A stretch of DNA of 64,000 nt from assembly GCF_020283565.1 (NCBI RefSeq), contig NC_060065.1, positions 53,902,703-53,966,702 of the forward strand. The letters run 5' to 3'. Positions within the stretch are counted from its first letter, which is position 1; each line of letters starts with the position of its first letter. The notes under the pieces were generated by a model that was not told the DNA's origin, searched no databases, and was given only the letters and a program-made list of their open reading frames with translations. Source of the stretch: Trifolium pratense. Lineage: Eukaryota > Streptophyta > Magnoliopsida > Fabales > Fabaceae. The translations under genes and the position numbers were made by a program. Below, in pieces: positions 1 to 12,599 of the stretch.

Positions 1-362
1 TTTCATATGTACTAACGATTTCTTTACAAAAATGCCCCTATTTAATTTATCATTGGAAAATGATATCATTGATTGCAGGGGTAACTATGTAAAAGTAACA
101 TGATTTTTTGTCTAATTTATTACTCCAACTACTTTTCTTAATAATACCCGTGAAGTTGGTTGGAGGGTCTTATAATAAGGGACGGAGTATATTAATTGCT
201 TGCATCCTTTGTTACCTACTCTCTCTCTCTCTCTCTCTGCGATGTTTTCAATTGTTATTCTTTATCTTTCTGTTATTTTTGGTTACATGGTCTCTTTAGA
301 AAATTATGTCTGTTTCGATTTAGTAGAATGCTGGCTACATGATTCTTACAACTTACATCCAG
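1..362 (+). other. Intron of the xanthine dehydrogenase gene at the left edge
   Basis: No coding segment of the expected protein is visible. A polypyrimidine tract and an acceptor AG at 361-362 precede the first readable exon. A CT microsatellite lies at about 220-239. The stretch 121-189 begins and ends with TA plus CTCC/GGAG, so it may be a worn Stowaway-type element, but the inner match is weak. Confidence 0.6.
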
Positions 363-3300
363 GTTACAGGAGAAGCATTATATGCTGATGACACACCAAT
401 GCCTCCAAATGGCTTGCATGCTGCCTTAGTTTTGAGTAGAAAACCCCATGCCCGAATACTTTCAATTGATGATTCAGTGGCCAGGTCTTCACCTGGATTT
501 GCGGGTTTGTTTCTAGCCAAAGATGTACCGGGTGATAATATGATTGGAGCAGTTGTTGCTGACGAGGAGCTTTTTGCCGTAGAATATATCACTTGCGTTG
601 GTCAGGTATCTAGCTTACTGAATATTCTCTCACTTGTGATATGTTTGTTATAATTTTGAGCTTAAAGGGAACGGAATTCTACTGCTTCCTTTGTGTGGCA
701 CTTGCAGTTTGTGCCCAAGTTCTAAACTGATGGTGTCATGGTATGAAATGAAGATTTGCAAAGGCACTTGCAAAAGAAAAACAAAAAATATGATATGCAT
801 GCATTAGATTTCAATATATATTCATGCATGAATTAGACTTGTCATGCATACTACAGCTCCTGAGGAGACTTGTATTATTTTTGTAGACAACACTTTATGA
901 TCTTAGAGTTTTAATTCAGCATTATGTCAAGAACACTAGTATGTATCTACTTCTACTTAATCAAGACTCATGTCTCTTCATGCATTGACTTCAATCACCA
1001 CACACACACACTCTTTACTGTTCTGTCTTTGTTCCCTGCAAGCCTTACCTGCAATAAAGTGTTGGTTATGAATTCTCATGGAATATCTAGTCCTGCATTA
1101 GCCTTTTGCCATTATTAATTGATGGTTTTCGGTTTTATATGTGTTTTCCAGGTAATAGGAGTTGTTGTGGCTGATACTCATGAAAATGCAAAGATAGCAG
1201 CACGAAAAGTTCACGTTGAATATGAAGAGCTCCCAGCTATCTTGTCAATACAGGACGCTATCAATGCTAGAAGTTTTCATCCCAACACAGAAAAGCATAT
1301 GAGTAAAGGTGATGTTGATCACTGTTTTCAGTCAGGCAAGTGTGACAGAATAATTGAAGGGGAAGTTCAGATAGGAGGTCAGGAACACTTTTATCTGGAG
1401 CCAAATAGCAGTGTGATATGGACATTGGATGGTGGAAATGAAGTTCATATGATATCATCTACTCAAGTAAGTTACACAATTTTGTAGTGAACGCCTAAAA
1501 TTTATAATTTATGTATCTTTTGGAAACTGAAGTTTTCTGAAATATTTTGCTAGTTTCATTGTATTTGATTGCATTATGGAAATAACTTCTGGCTTGACAA
1601 AAATAACTGCATTGTGGAAATATCATTGTGTTACTGCAGGCCCCTCAGAAGCACCAGAAATATGTTTCTCATGTTCTTGGTCTCCCCATGTCAAAGGTAG
1701 TTTGCAAAACAAAGCGAATTGGTGGTGGATTTGGGGGAAAGGAGACAAGATCAGCTTTTATTGCTGCTGCAGTTTCAGTTCCATCGTATCTATTAAATCG
1801 ACCAGTGAAAATCACACTGGATCGAGATGTAGACATGATGATAACTGGGCAACGCCATAGTTTTTTAGGAAAGTATAAGGTATTGCTTAATTTTACATAG
1901 ATAGATTTAATTCATGTTTTCCATCCCTAATTTCTTACTTCCTAATATTCCTGCCCATCGTTTGAGACTTTGAGTTCAGTATCAGCATTGTTTTCTTCAT
2001 TTTTTATGTGGTTGAGTTGTTAATTAGAGGTATTATTTGATACAGGTTGGATTTACAAATGAAGGGAAGGTGCTTGCACTGGATCTTGAAATTTATAACA
2101 ATGCTGGAAATTCACTGGATTTGTCACTTGCTATCCTTGAACGTGCTATGTTTCATTCAGATAATGTGTATGAAATACCAAATGTGAGGATAATGGGAAA
2201 TGTTTGCTTCACTAATTTCCCCAGCAACACTGCTTTTCGTGGATTTGGTGGCCCTCAAGGCATGCTTATTACCGAAAACTGGATTCAGAGGATTGCTGTA
2301 GAACTCAATATGAGTCCAGAAGTGATAAGGGTAATATACAATTTTGGTTTATTGTCACACAAAAGTTATGCATATGAATGTTTACTGTCATCCTACTTGA
2401 TGTTAGATTCTCCTATCAAGCTTCCTAAATGGAGTTTCTTTTTAGGAAATTAATTTTCAAGGTGAAGGGTCCCTTTTGCATTATGGCCAAATACTTGAGC
2501 ACTGCCCTCTATCCCAGCTATGGAACGAACTGAAGTTATCTTGTGACTTTGTAAAGACACGTGAAGAAGTTGACCAGTTCAATGCTGACAACCGCTGGAA
2601 AAAGCGTGGCATTGCTATGGTTCCTACTAAGTTTGGTATATCCTTTACAACGAAGTTTATGAACCAGGTAAATTCTGAATTCTATCGCGTTATTTAATTA
2701 AAAAATGTGATTTCAACTGAAATAATAGGGAATTCAGGGATGATTAGAATGAAGCTTGTCAAGTTTGTTTTGTATGTTGTGGTAACAAATTTCTGGCATA
2801 ATATTGGATAGCTGTTGCAAGGGGTTGGTTCAGAGGTTATTTATCTGCTATATAGATGTCTCTTAATTTGGTTTTAATTTTTAAACTTTTGTGTGTTCAA
2901 TTGTATACAGTTGGTGATCAAGCTTTCTCAGAAAAAGTGTTTCATGTAAACTCTTGAGCACTGTACCTTTTAATTAGGTTAAAACATTACCATTTAGTGA
3001 AGGGCTCAAGTTTATTATTCCTTTAATCACCAATATACTTTATTATGCCTCTCTTGATGCTAAGAAAGTGGATAAGGAGAAACTTAAGAATTATGATGAG
3101 TAGGGAAAATTGTAATTGGAAGCATAAAATAACATAAATAAGGGTTGTGTGTGGATTATATATCACTTCAAATTTTAGAATATAACATACGGAGGTTGAG
3201 TACATCATCTTAAGGGTAAGGGTTATGTAAGCTAAATTAATTGCATATTACTAAGCTCTCTAAATAGCAATCCCATGATGCTAGTAATGTGAATAAAGGC

Positions 3301-6300
3301 AATAAGATCTACATTTAAACATCATAGAATGGAAAGCAAAAAATAACCTGTAAACGAAAAAAAATGGAAAGAGCTTGATTGGTTAAATGCCACATACTGT
3401 TATCTATTTAATGTTGTATAAAAAATTCATTTCAGTAATAAAAAAAAATCATTTCAATGATTGGCCATTGTTCTACATTACTTAGTAATTGTGCTTGATA
3501 TTTTTGTGGTGCTTTTCATTCAATATTTTCTTTCTATTTCATATTCCTATTTTTTTAGTTATAAAATAATTGCATTATTAGAATAGAGATAATGCTTGCA
3601 TATTTTCTCAACAACTGTAGGCAGGTGCTCTGGTTAATGTCTATACGGATGGAACTGTCTTAGTTACCCATGGAGGTGTGGAGATGGGACAAGGATTACA
3701 TACAAAAGTTGCTCAGATTGCTGCATCAGCTTTCAATATCCCCCTTAGTTCTGTCTTTATATCAGATACAAGTACTGATAAGGTACTAAGTTACTCTTTT
3801 GAAAGATATCATGAATTTGTCGTGTGAAAATTATGTGCCTATGGCTCTCTTCATAATCATTCGGAAACTTTGATAGGACTTAATTTATTTAGTACCAGTT
3901 TGGGTTGGCTAATTATCAGGGTATTTGGACTTATCTACCGACATAAGTGCACTTGTAAGGGTGTTTGGGTAAGCATGTGAAAAGTGCTTATGACTATCCC
4001 ATAAGCTACTTGTACCATATTTTTGTAATCTCTCACCAATAGCTTACCCAATGTTCTGTGCGGAGCTTATAAATCACATATGTACAGCACACTTAGCTGA
4101 CCTGCATTTGAATCCTTTCTTCCCTTTTTCACTAGAATTTTCATTTCACAATTTAAAAAATCCCCCATACCCCAAAGGCGCTACTTCCTATATTCCAAAA
4201 ATTTCCAACAAATCCACGCCAACCCCCCCTCCAATTTCCTGTAAGGGTCAATGCACACGTTTCTTTCTACAATTACATCTCGTAGTTTCTATACTTTGTT
4301 GGCTCATATTGGTTTTCACAAACTGTATAAGACAAATTTCAATTAAGGATCTTCGTTCTATCCTAATGCTGTGAAATAATTTTATTAAATCAAATTTTTA
4401 TTTATACCATGTGATATTGACGTACAGTGGTTAGAAAATAAATAAAGTGACATACATATATGATGTATCATTAATCTTCGTTTAATCATTTCATTTCTAT
4501 ATACTTGTATTTTAGATCATATCAGGTAAATGACAATAATATATTACTTCCTTCTCTCCTTCGGGGCTATTGTTCTGATGCTAAATTGCTATCATGGTTG
4601 CTGCAAAATAGGTTCCTAATTCTTCTCCAACAGCAGCTTCTGCAAGTTCTGATATGTATGGAGCAGCGGTTTTAGATGCATGTGAGCAAATAATGGCACG
4701 CATGGAACCTATTGCTTCTCGACATAACTTCAACTCATTTACTGAGGTATTCTTGTATTTGCAGTTTGCCTCTCAGTCTGTATGAAGTGATCCACTTAGC
4801 ATAAATGACTATAAAAGTATATTAGTTCGTTGTAGTACTTATAGAAGTTACTCTTTTTTATATATAAATTTTATACACATGCTAAAGAGTTGGGAAGTTG
4901 AGAGGAGATTAAGAAAACATCGAGACTATTCGAATTTCTCAGGGGAGAAAAATATTGTAATAGATATTATAAATTTTCGTATGAATATCTTTTATTTCAA
5001 GAAGAATAGCAAAATAGAAGCAATTACGGTGTCAGTAGTTCACGAATTGGGTACTAAATTACATGTACTATAATCAGAATCCTATTGATAGGATTTGGAC
5101 TCTCTAAATTCAATTTAAGGATGAAAGTGAGGCATTACAGCCATGTACATATATAACAAACTATGATGTTTTTAAAATTTTAGCCATTGATTTTTCAGTT
5201 AATGTCTAATTCGGCACTTTGCCTCTAAAGTGGGGTATCCCTACTGAAGATATATGTTTGTTTGCAAACAATTCTTCTAATTACAGATAGCTTTTATGAT
5301 TGTCTCTGCTGTTGCAAAGTGCCTTGTGGTTGAAAACTAACATGTTATGTTATGCTTTTGTTGTTTTCAGCTAGTTATTGCATGCTATATGGAGCGAATA
5401 GACCTTTCGGCCCATGGATTTTATATTACACCTGATATTGGTTTTGATTGGACCACGGGTAAAGGAAAACCTTTTAGGTATTTCACTTACGGGGCTGCAT
5501 TTGCTGAGGTTGAAATTGATACCTTGACTGGAGATTTTCACACTAGAGCGGCAAACATATTTTTGGATCTTGGTTATTCTCTGAATCCAGCGATAGATGT
5601 TGGCCAGGTGCTTTTCTTTTATACTAATTGCACATTTTTCTTTTTATTGTTGTGTGAATAAGAAAGGAATTTTATGGAGAAACGAGAGAACATGAATCAA
5701 AATGAGGAATATTGAAAGAAAATAACACAAGTCAGTTTAATTATATTTTATAATAGTGAATAAACTTTAGCTTTCGTCAATAATTTTTATATTTGTCTTC
5801 ATCCTTTTTAAACAAATTTCTTGTGTTGACTTTATAGTTGATTGCAAGACTATATTTGATCAGGATAACATAATGTTTGTTTGTATAAAATTAGCTTCAC
5901 TTTGTGAAAAATAAATAAATTCAAAAGCTGGATTCTTGGTTATATGAACTTTTTTGGTAAAAGATGAAAGATGTTTTCTTGGTTGTAGAATATTCAAAAC
6001 TCTCGAAATTTCATTTGAATTACAACTTCGTACTTTTATTTTTCCTCCCTATTTTTTGGAAATCCTTTTTCAATATATTTTTGTATGATATATTCATGTT
6101 TAATTTATCGATATTTATGTTCACAGATCGAAGGAGCTTTTGTTCAAGGTTTGGGCTGGGTTGCTTTAGAAGAACTTAAATGGGGAGATGGAGCACATAA
6201 ATGGATCCCCTCTGGGTGGCTTAACACTTGTGGACCTGGAGCTTATAAAATTCCTTCTATAAATGATGTTCCCTTGAAATTTAATGTCTCACTTTTGAAG

Positions 6301-6740
6301 GTATGATCCTGAACCCTGAACACATTTCAATTCTTTTATTGAGCTGTGTCGCTCGATGACACAGTGGAGTCATAGGTGTAATCCAAGGCCTATAGTACTA
6401 TTGGAGTCACATTTTGGTTATTTGGCTATCCATGATACACGCCAAACTTGAAGATAGCTACATATTAACTTGCTTTTGTGTGTGATCTAACTTGCAGGGT
6501 CATCCAAATGTAAAGGCAATCCATTCATCTAAAGCAGTTGGCGAGCCTCCGTTTTTCCTAGCATCAGCTGCATTCTTTGCCATCAAGGATGCCATCAGAG
6601 CTGCACGAGTTGAAATGGGGTGCACCGACTGGTTTCCTCTTGATAGCCCAGCTACCCCAGAGAGAATTAGGATGACTTGTTTAGACGAAATTACATCATC
6701 GCTTGTTAACTCAGATTTCCGCCCCAAACTTAGTGTTTGA
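363..6740 (+). CDS. XDH1: Xanthine dehydrogenase, C-terminal molybdenum-cofactor half (5' part outside window)
   Basis: Ten exons are read: 363-605, 1152-1466, 1640-1879, 2046-2330, 2446-2667, 3621-3782, 4612-4746, 5371-5607, 6127-6300 and 6498-6740 (stop TGA). They join without frameshift into 751 residues, and every intron is phase 0. The enzyme oxidises hypoxanthine and xanthine to urate in purine breakdown. Seen here is the molybdopterin-binding part: GQEHFYLE (second exon), [11 protein letters not shown] (third), [11 protein letters not shown] (fourth), [12 protein letters not shown] (sixth) and the [12 protein letters not shown] segment in the last exon, which carries the catalytic glutamate of the family. 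The usual plant protein is about 1,350 residues, so the Fe-S and FAD domains must lie left of the window. Aldehyde oxidase is the main alternative, but the glutamate after GQEHFYL, the [10 protein letters not shown] segment and the overall wording fit xanthine dehydrogenase better. Confidence 0.95.
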
Positions 6741-8911
6741 TACAATATTTATTCATTTGTTAAGTTTCTTGGCAATCAACGTGTCGAATCTACGAGAGCA
6801 TCACATGTACCATATTGATAGAAAATAAGTTATATAGGGGTGTGAGAGCACGAATAATGGACTAAATTCTAGTGTCCAAATTCTCACACCTTGATATGAT
6901 GTGGCAACTGCAGCACCTGCACCAAAGCATTGGAATGTACACTTTCATCTGGTAATAATATTTGCTTGCTTTCTATATACTTAATTTCCTTAACCATTGG
7001 TCTTACCATTAGAAATGCATTTTTATACTAAACTGTTGCATAATGGATTTATAATGTGTGAATATGAACCTTAATTAAGACTCAGTGGCGTCTCCGAGTT
7101 TTAGGAGGCTCTGTGCAAAATATAAAAGTGGCCCCTTAATAAAAAAAATTAAAAAAATTATCGATTTAAATTGCATATAATATAAAAAAAACATTCTTGT
7201 AAACATATAAATTATCAATATTAAATCTTACATTAAATTAAATGGAACAAGAAATACAAAATAATTATCTTTGAATATAACGTCAAAAAGGAACATCATA
7301 ATCTAAGATTAAATTTTATGCAAAGATTAAAATGGACTAGAACTATATTTAGAGTATAGATAACTAATATATTGATACTCATGATATTTATGAACATTAA
7401 CAATATATAAATATTATTTTATGGCCTAAAAATTAATCTATTAATATACATCTGATATTTTATAGGTATAAATAATATATAAGTAATACTATTGGACCTC
7501 AAAATTTTGAGTTGAGGCCCTCAAAATTTTGAGGCCCTATGCCGTCACACACCTCGCACATGCATGCGAGCCTCCTCTGTTAAGACTTGCTTGATTAGAT
7601 TACCATTATCTATTTTCAATTTAAACTTAGGTGCACAAATATTATTTTACAGTCATGAAAGAAAGAAATCACTTGAATTGAATTGTTTGGATTGGATTAA
7701 TTTTTTATGAGAAAAAATATTAAATCAATAAAAAGTAAATGAACTTGGGAGAGAGTATTCAATACTTGAGTATCCAACAACATTCACAAACACACAATAG
7801 TCTCGAGTTTAGCTTATTAATGACGGCCAAGAGTTAGATTTTGTAGGCCACAATGCTTGGCTAATAGGATATATGTGCTTTGTCACTTGTGTCTATAAAT
7901 ATCTATTGTAAAAATTATTTTAACATACATAATAAATCAAAATGTTATTTTTACTTGTAATTTTTTGTTTGTCTTTCAAGTTTCAACCTTTTATTTACTT
8001 ATGTTTTCAATAGTTTAGTAGTTCTCAAAATTCCAACAATTTAGACCTAGTCATCTTTGGAAGTGTTAAGAAACCTACAACCGAAAGACATCCTTTAATT
8101 TCTTGGTGTAATCTCTCAAAGAAAAGAGAGAATCATTGTTGAATACATATACATGATTAAATTGAGTCTCTCTATGATTCTCATTCACAAATATACCATT
8201 GCGTAAATGTATTCAAATTGAGTTTGTTTAAATTTAATTTACATATACACATTAAATTGAGTATGTGTATTAGTCATACACAAAAGAATAATTGAAAACA
8301 CAAAAAAATTATTCAACAACTAATATTAATAGAAGTTCTTGAGCAACTTCTTTCAACTTTTGATCATTTTTTTCACATTTGGACATGAAGTGAGAGAAAT
8401 AGTGGTAAACAAGAAGATTGGAAAAAAAAAATGAAAAATGGTTTTAAAAAAATAAATGAGACGGGGCATTTTGGCAATTAGAGTTACAGTATTTAATTTG
8501 TGTGAGAGAGGTGTAACTAAAAATTAATAGGGTGTAACTAGCAGAATAAAATCATTTTATTTCAACTTTGCAACAATTGGTGATAGATAGAAAATAATGC
8601 TAGCGTATTCTCAACACACTATTTTAAACAATTTATCTATTAAAAAAAAACTCTATTAATTATTGATCAAAATTTATGTATTCCACACTTAATCATGATA
8701 GTTTCATTCTTTATTTGGTAGTACACACTCACACAAAAAAAAATCCAAAAATAAAAATCAGCAAACTATATAGAGTACATTGAAAAAATAGTTATGTTTC
8801 TAAAGAAATAAATAATCAATTTAACAGTTTAAACTGATTTATTTGTTGGTATTTTTTCATCATCATCATCATCATCACCATCTTATATTTTATAGTCTCT
8901 CTTTTTGATAA
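6741..8911. other. Intergenic region between convergent XDH and ADP/ATP carrier genes
   Basis: This holds the 3' untranslated regions of two genes that point toward each other. In the middle is the hAT-type element 7083-7579, described separately. The rest is AT-rich with no open frame of note. A short CAT microsatellite lies at about 8858-8877, just beyond the carrier stop codon. Confidence 0.6.
7083..7579. mobile_element. hAT-type non-autonomous element with 8-bp target duplication
   Basis: The element begins CAGTGGCGTCTCCGAG and ends in a strand that reads CAGAGGAGGCTCG from outside, so the terminal inverted repeats are imperfect. It is flanked by the exact 8-bp direct repeat TTAAGACT at 7075-7082 and 7580-7587, the length typical of hAT insertions. 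The interior is AT-rich, with no transposase frame, and contains paired AAAATTTTGAG segments near the right end. Confidence 0.85.
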
Positions 8912-11060
8912 TTAAGCTCCACCAGAACCATATTTCTTTCCCAACATAAGCACCTGAAGTTTATCATAACTTGCAAGCACACCAGCGCCGGCAACAGCTC
9001 GAAGAATGTTTGCACCAGCACCTTTGAAGAGAGATTTTGGACCTTCAGTTTTCACAATTTGTGAGAAAGCATCCAAAGAACTCTTGTACTTTACAGCTTC
9101 ACCTGATGTCATCATCATTCTTCTACGGACGGTGTCTAAAGGGTAAGATGCAACACTAGCACCAACTGTAACAGCCCATCCTAGAACAAAGCTAGCAAGG
9201 AAACTATCCTGAAATGTTGCAAAACAGTATGTTAGAGCAGGTGGCCCATTTTAGAATTGAGTATTTGGCAGTCGCAACCGAGAGCCTCTGATACAATCTT
9301 AGAATTGAGAGTTGGGCATAACTCAACTCTATAAAACCGGCTTATATGGTGAAGATTGCCGTCATTTATAAACATATATTCAGACCAACTCGCATCCGAT
9401 GTGAGACTTCTTAACAAACATAAAAACAATTGATCACGAGCCAATTGCGTCAATGTCTTCTAAAATAGAGTGGTTTTGGCAGTATTTAGACTATGCAATT
9501 CTCAAGGTTACGTAGTACAATACAATGTTTAAATACTACGATTCAATTTACCCTTAACAATATTTTAAAAATTGGACCGAATTGGAAATCGGTCAATTGT
9601 CGGTTGTTTTTTAACTAAATTGTACCGCAGATTGATTGAACTAGTGTTGAACCGGATTGTACCAATTGAATTGCGATTGGTTCAACCGATTTTTATTTTT
9701 TGCATTTTTTACTTTTAATTTTTTTTTCCTTTCCTTTTTATTGATTTATTTGTTATACGTAGTTGAGCCAATTGTACCAATTGATTTCAACTCGGGAGGA
9801 TCCAAATCCATATTAACACAATCTTTTAAGGAACATGTTATTATGTAATAATGAAGGACATAAAATTGAAGTGTAAATAATGAAATGTCTCATTCTTACC
9901 TGCAATGTTCCTACCAAGAGCACTGGCTTAAGAGAATCATACAATCCAAAATACAAACCACGGTAGACAATGATTCCAACAATCGAAACATTGAAGCCAC
10001 GGTAAAGACCAGCAATACCATCTGATCGGAATGTCTTTCTGTAGACATCAATCAAGCCATTGAATTGCCTCTCTCCTCCTTTCTTCGTGGCCTTGGCGTC
10101 ATTTGCAAGGCGAGTTCGTGCGTAATCCAATGAGTAAACAAAGACGGAAGATGAAGCTCCTGCTGCTGCACCAGATGCAATATTTCCTGCAAACACTTTC
10201 AAATATCCATCCCTCTCTTGCTTATAGTTAAATAGCTTCTTAAAGTAGTCTTTGAATGCAAAGTTGAATGCCTGTAAATGATTGATTATGTCAGACATTG
10301 GCCTAATTGCAAAGTTTAGACATTGGCCTAATCAATCACCTGATTTTCAATATGTTTCTTGTTTACCAAGATTTAGACTTGTACAAGAAAAAAAATCAAA
10401 TACTCCGGTCCTTTTTATAACAGACAATTGATTTTTTAGATTCATTGTCTCTTATAAAAAGGACCACATGGAGTAGTACTTTTGAAACTAAAAGTGAAAT
10501 TCGAAAATTAATTGATTTTCATATGTATGACTTTCAAAGTAGTTACGATAAAAGTCAAACCAATTTTATGATCCGACGGTTAACTTAAGTAGAAATACAA
10601 GAGGAATGAGTCGAGAAACCTGTGTAGGGAAGTAACGGATAACATTGACAGTATTTCCTCTCCAAAGTGAAGCAAATCCTTCATCTTTGATTGTTCTTCC
10701 AAAACAATCACCAATACCTTTGTAAGGTTCAGAAAGCCTACCAGCCTTAATCATCTCATCTTGGTTTTGAATCAGAAGCTTAACGCGCTCTATAGGAGCG
10801 GCTGCAGATTTGGACACTGCTGCAGAAACTCCACCCATCAGAAAATCAGTTGCAAAGCTTGCAAAGTTTTTCTCCGACGGTGACGGAACAAACATATGTG
10901 ATGAAGCAACTGAACCAACATGTTGCTGAAACAGAACAGGTTTTTCCAAACTTCTATAGGAAGTTACAACATGTGGAGAAATGTTTGATCTTAGATGAAA
11001 TTGTGAACCAAATTTTTGTGCTACCGTTGGATGCTGGTGTCTTCTATCAGCCATCATCAA
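8912..11060 (-). CDS. AAC: Mitochondrial ADP/ATP carrier (adenine nucleotide translocator)
   Basis: Three coding exons on the minus strand: 11060-10620, 10271-9900 and 9208-8912, giving 369 residues with junctions FPTQ/AFNF and GTLQ/DSFL, both phase 0. The product exchanges cytosolic ADP for matrix ATP across the inner mitochondrial membrane. The third exon has [12 protein letters not shown], which contains the ADP/ATP carrier signature RRRMMM. Carrier-type repeats start with [16 protein letters not shown] and YPLDTVRR, one per exon, matching three tandem domains. The first 75 or so residues are a poorly conserved basic and Ser/His-rich leader, as in plant carriers with a cleaved presequence. 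The start could be any of the three opening methionines. A probable 5'UTR intron runs 11089-12562, with a TTTCAG acceptor and a CAG/GTTTGA donor. A TATA-like string lies near 12618-12626. Both the intron and the TATA call are inference. Confidence 0.95.
9238..9417 (-). mobile_element. Degenerate TRIM/solo LTR-like fragment in carrier intron 2
   Basis: On the minus strand this reads from a TGTTAAGAAGTCTCACATCG start, through a TATAAA-like stretch and an ACCGG(T) segment, to CAATTCTAAGATTGTATCAGAGG. The last part resembles a worn primer-binding site for initiator methionine tRNA. The same order of motifs is found twice in the better preserved TRIM at 42396-42736. It lies between carrier exons 2 and 3 and is spliced out. 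Confidence 0.6.
10403..10473. mobile_element. Short Stowaway-type MITE in carrier intron 1
   Basis: The 71-bp segment starts CTCCGGTCCTTTTTATAA and ends TTATAAAAAGGACCACATGG plus AG, giving inverted ends. TA dinucleotides lie directly outside at 10401-10402 and 10474-10475. The same ends appear in the element at 20434-20578. Confidence 0.8.
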
Positions 11061-12286
11061 TGCTTGAGTGGTTAATATTGTTAATCCACTGAAATTTGCA
11101 CCAAAACAAATTATGTTAGGCCATTTTATGGATTAATGAAATAATGAAAGACTTAGGCTGTTTGAGAAATCAAGAGTATTCTCTGAATTACAAAATAACA
11201 TTTAAGCAGCTAATTGACAGCTTTTGTTATTTTCTAGGTTGATTCTATGGGAAGGATGTGACTCATATAGTCTACGGTTAATCGATGCTTGAAAATCGTT
11301 TGAACTTCTAACAAAGATCAGTGTTGCTATCTGTAAGTAGAAGTTTATGGTATTACTCGTCATTACAACTGAGATGGTGACCTAATTGATGTCAGTTCAG
11401 CCGAAAATAATAACCAATTAGTGTTTGTATTGTTTTTGTTGAAATAAAACCCGTCAAGTTGAGGGACCCTACGCTTCTACTTAAAGGTGGCGACATCGGT
11501 TATTATCAAAATTTAAACGATTTTTAAATATTGGTTCACTATAGATCATATATGTAAATATGGACAAATACAAAAGTTCTCAAATAGCAACACAGTCCTT
11601 AAAATTCAAAGATGTGAGTGAATATTTTGTGCACCATTATTTTTATACCAATCATAGTGTATTGAGTTTAAGTTCTATACTTTGAAGCAACCATACTCAA
11701 ATGTGACATTTGCTCCTTTAAAATAAGTCAGCCACCCAAACTTACAAATGTTAAATAGAAACTTCCTATTTCCTTGTAAATGTATGACCATGACTCACCT
11801 TCCAATGTACATAAATATACTTATTTATTATTGGTGAGAAGGTTGGTTTTATGCAACTAGTACTATTCCAAAATTTTCATTATTATATATTAATTTGTTA
11901 ATAAAAAGACTGTGAGACTCTTGAAATAAACATTGTGATAAAGAGGAGATAGTTAGGATGATGCATTTTGAAAATAATAAAACCAATTTTTGGCATTTTC
12001 ATTGTTTTAAAAAATGCACACTATTATTCACTTCAAAATTTTACTATCTCGTTATTATCAAGTAAAAAATAAAATAAAAAAAAAGAATTAAAATTAACAC
12101 AAATTTTAAGAAATAATTATTTATTTTTTTCATAAAATAAACAAAACTTTTATATATTAATACTTCACTAGGAAATATTGATGAAAATCAATTAGCAATA
12201 GAATCACAAGTTCAAGTAAACACATACATGGTTTTACTCAAACAAAATGGACCCAAATAAACACACTACAATATTACATCATGCGA

Positions 12287-12443
12287 AATGTTAACTAGTG
12301 ACTTTGGGCACCAGTTAAGAAAAATAGTCTTAAAACTTTGTAGTTTAGCTTTTTAAGATATAAAAACATGCAATTTTTGATAAAAAGTTTACCTTTTTTC
12401 AGTATCTTTAACTAGTACCTCAGAGACACTAGTTAGCATAACC
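12287..12443. mobile_element. MITE with long inverted ends (family shared with 46901-47071)
   Basis: The left end reads AATGTTAACTAGTGACTTTG and the right end, read inward, has TTATGCTAACTAGTGTCTCTG. The second copy at 46901-47071 has the same layout with better preserved ends. This copy lies inside the probable 5'UTR intron of the ADP/ATP carrier gene. Confidence 0.65.
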
Positions 12444-12599
12444 CTTAAATAGTAATAATCCAAGAGTTTAAAGATAAAAGCAATACTGTACATACAAACT
12501 GACATGTAATAACTCAACACAAACATGGTTATAGAAAAGAAACAGAAAAATAGAAGTCAAACCTGACTGAAAAATAGATTGTATCCTTGTTCTTGGCTG

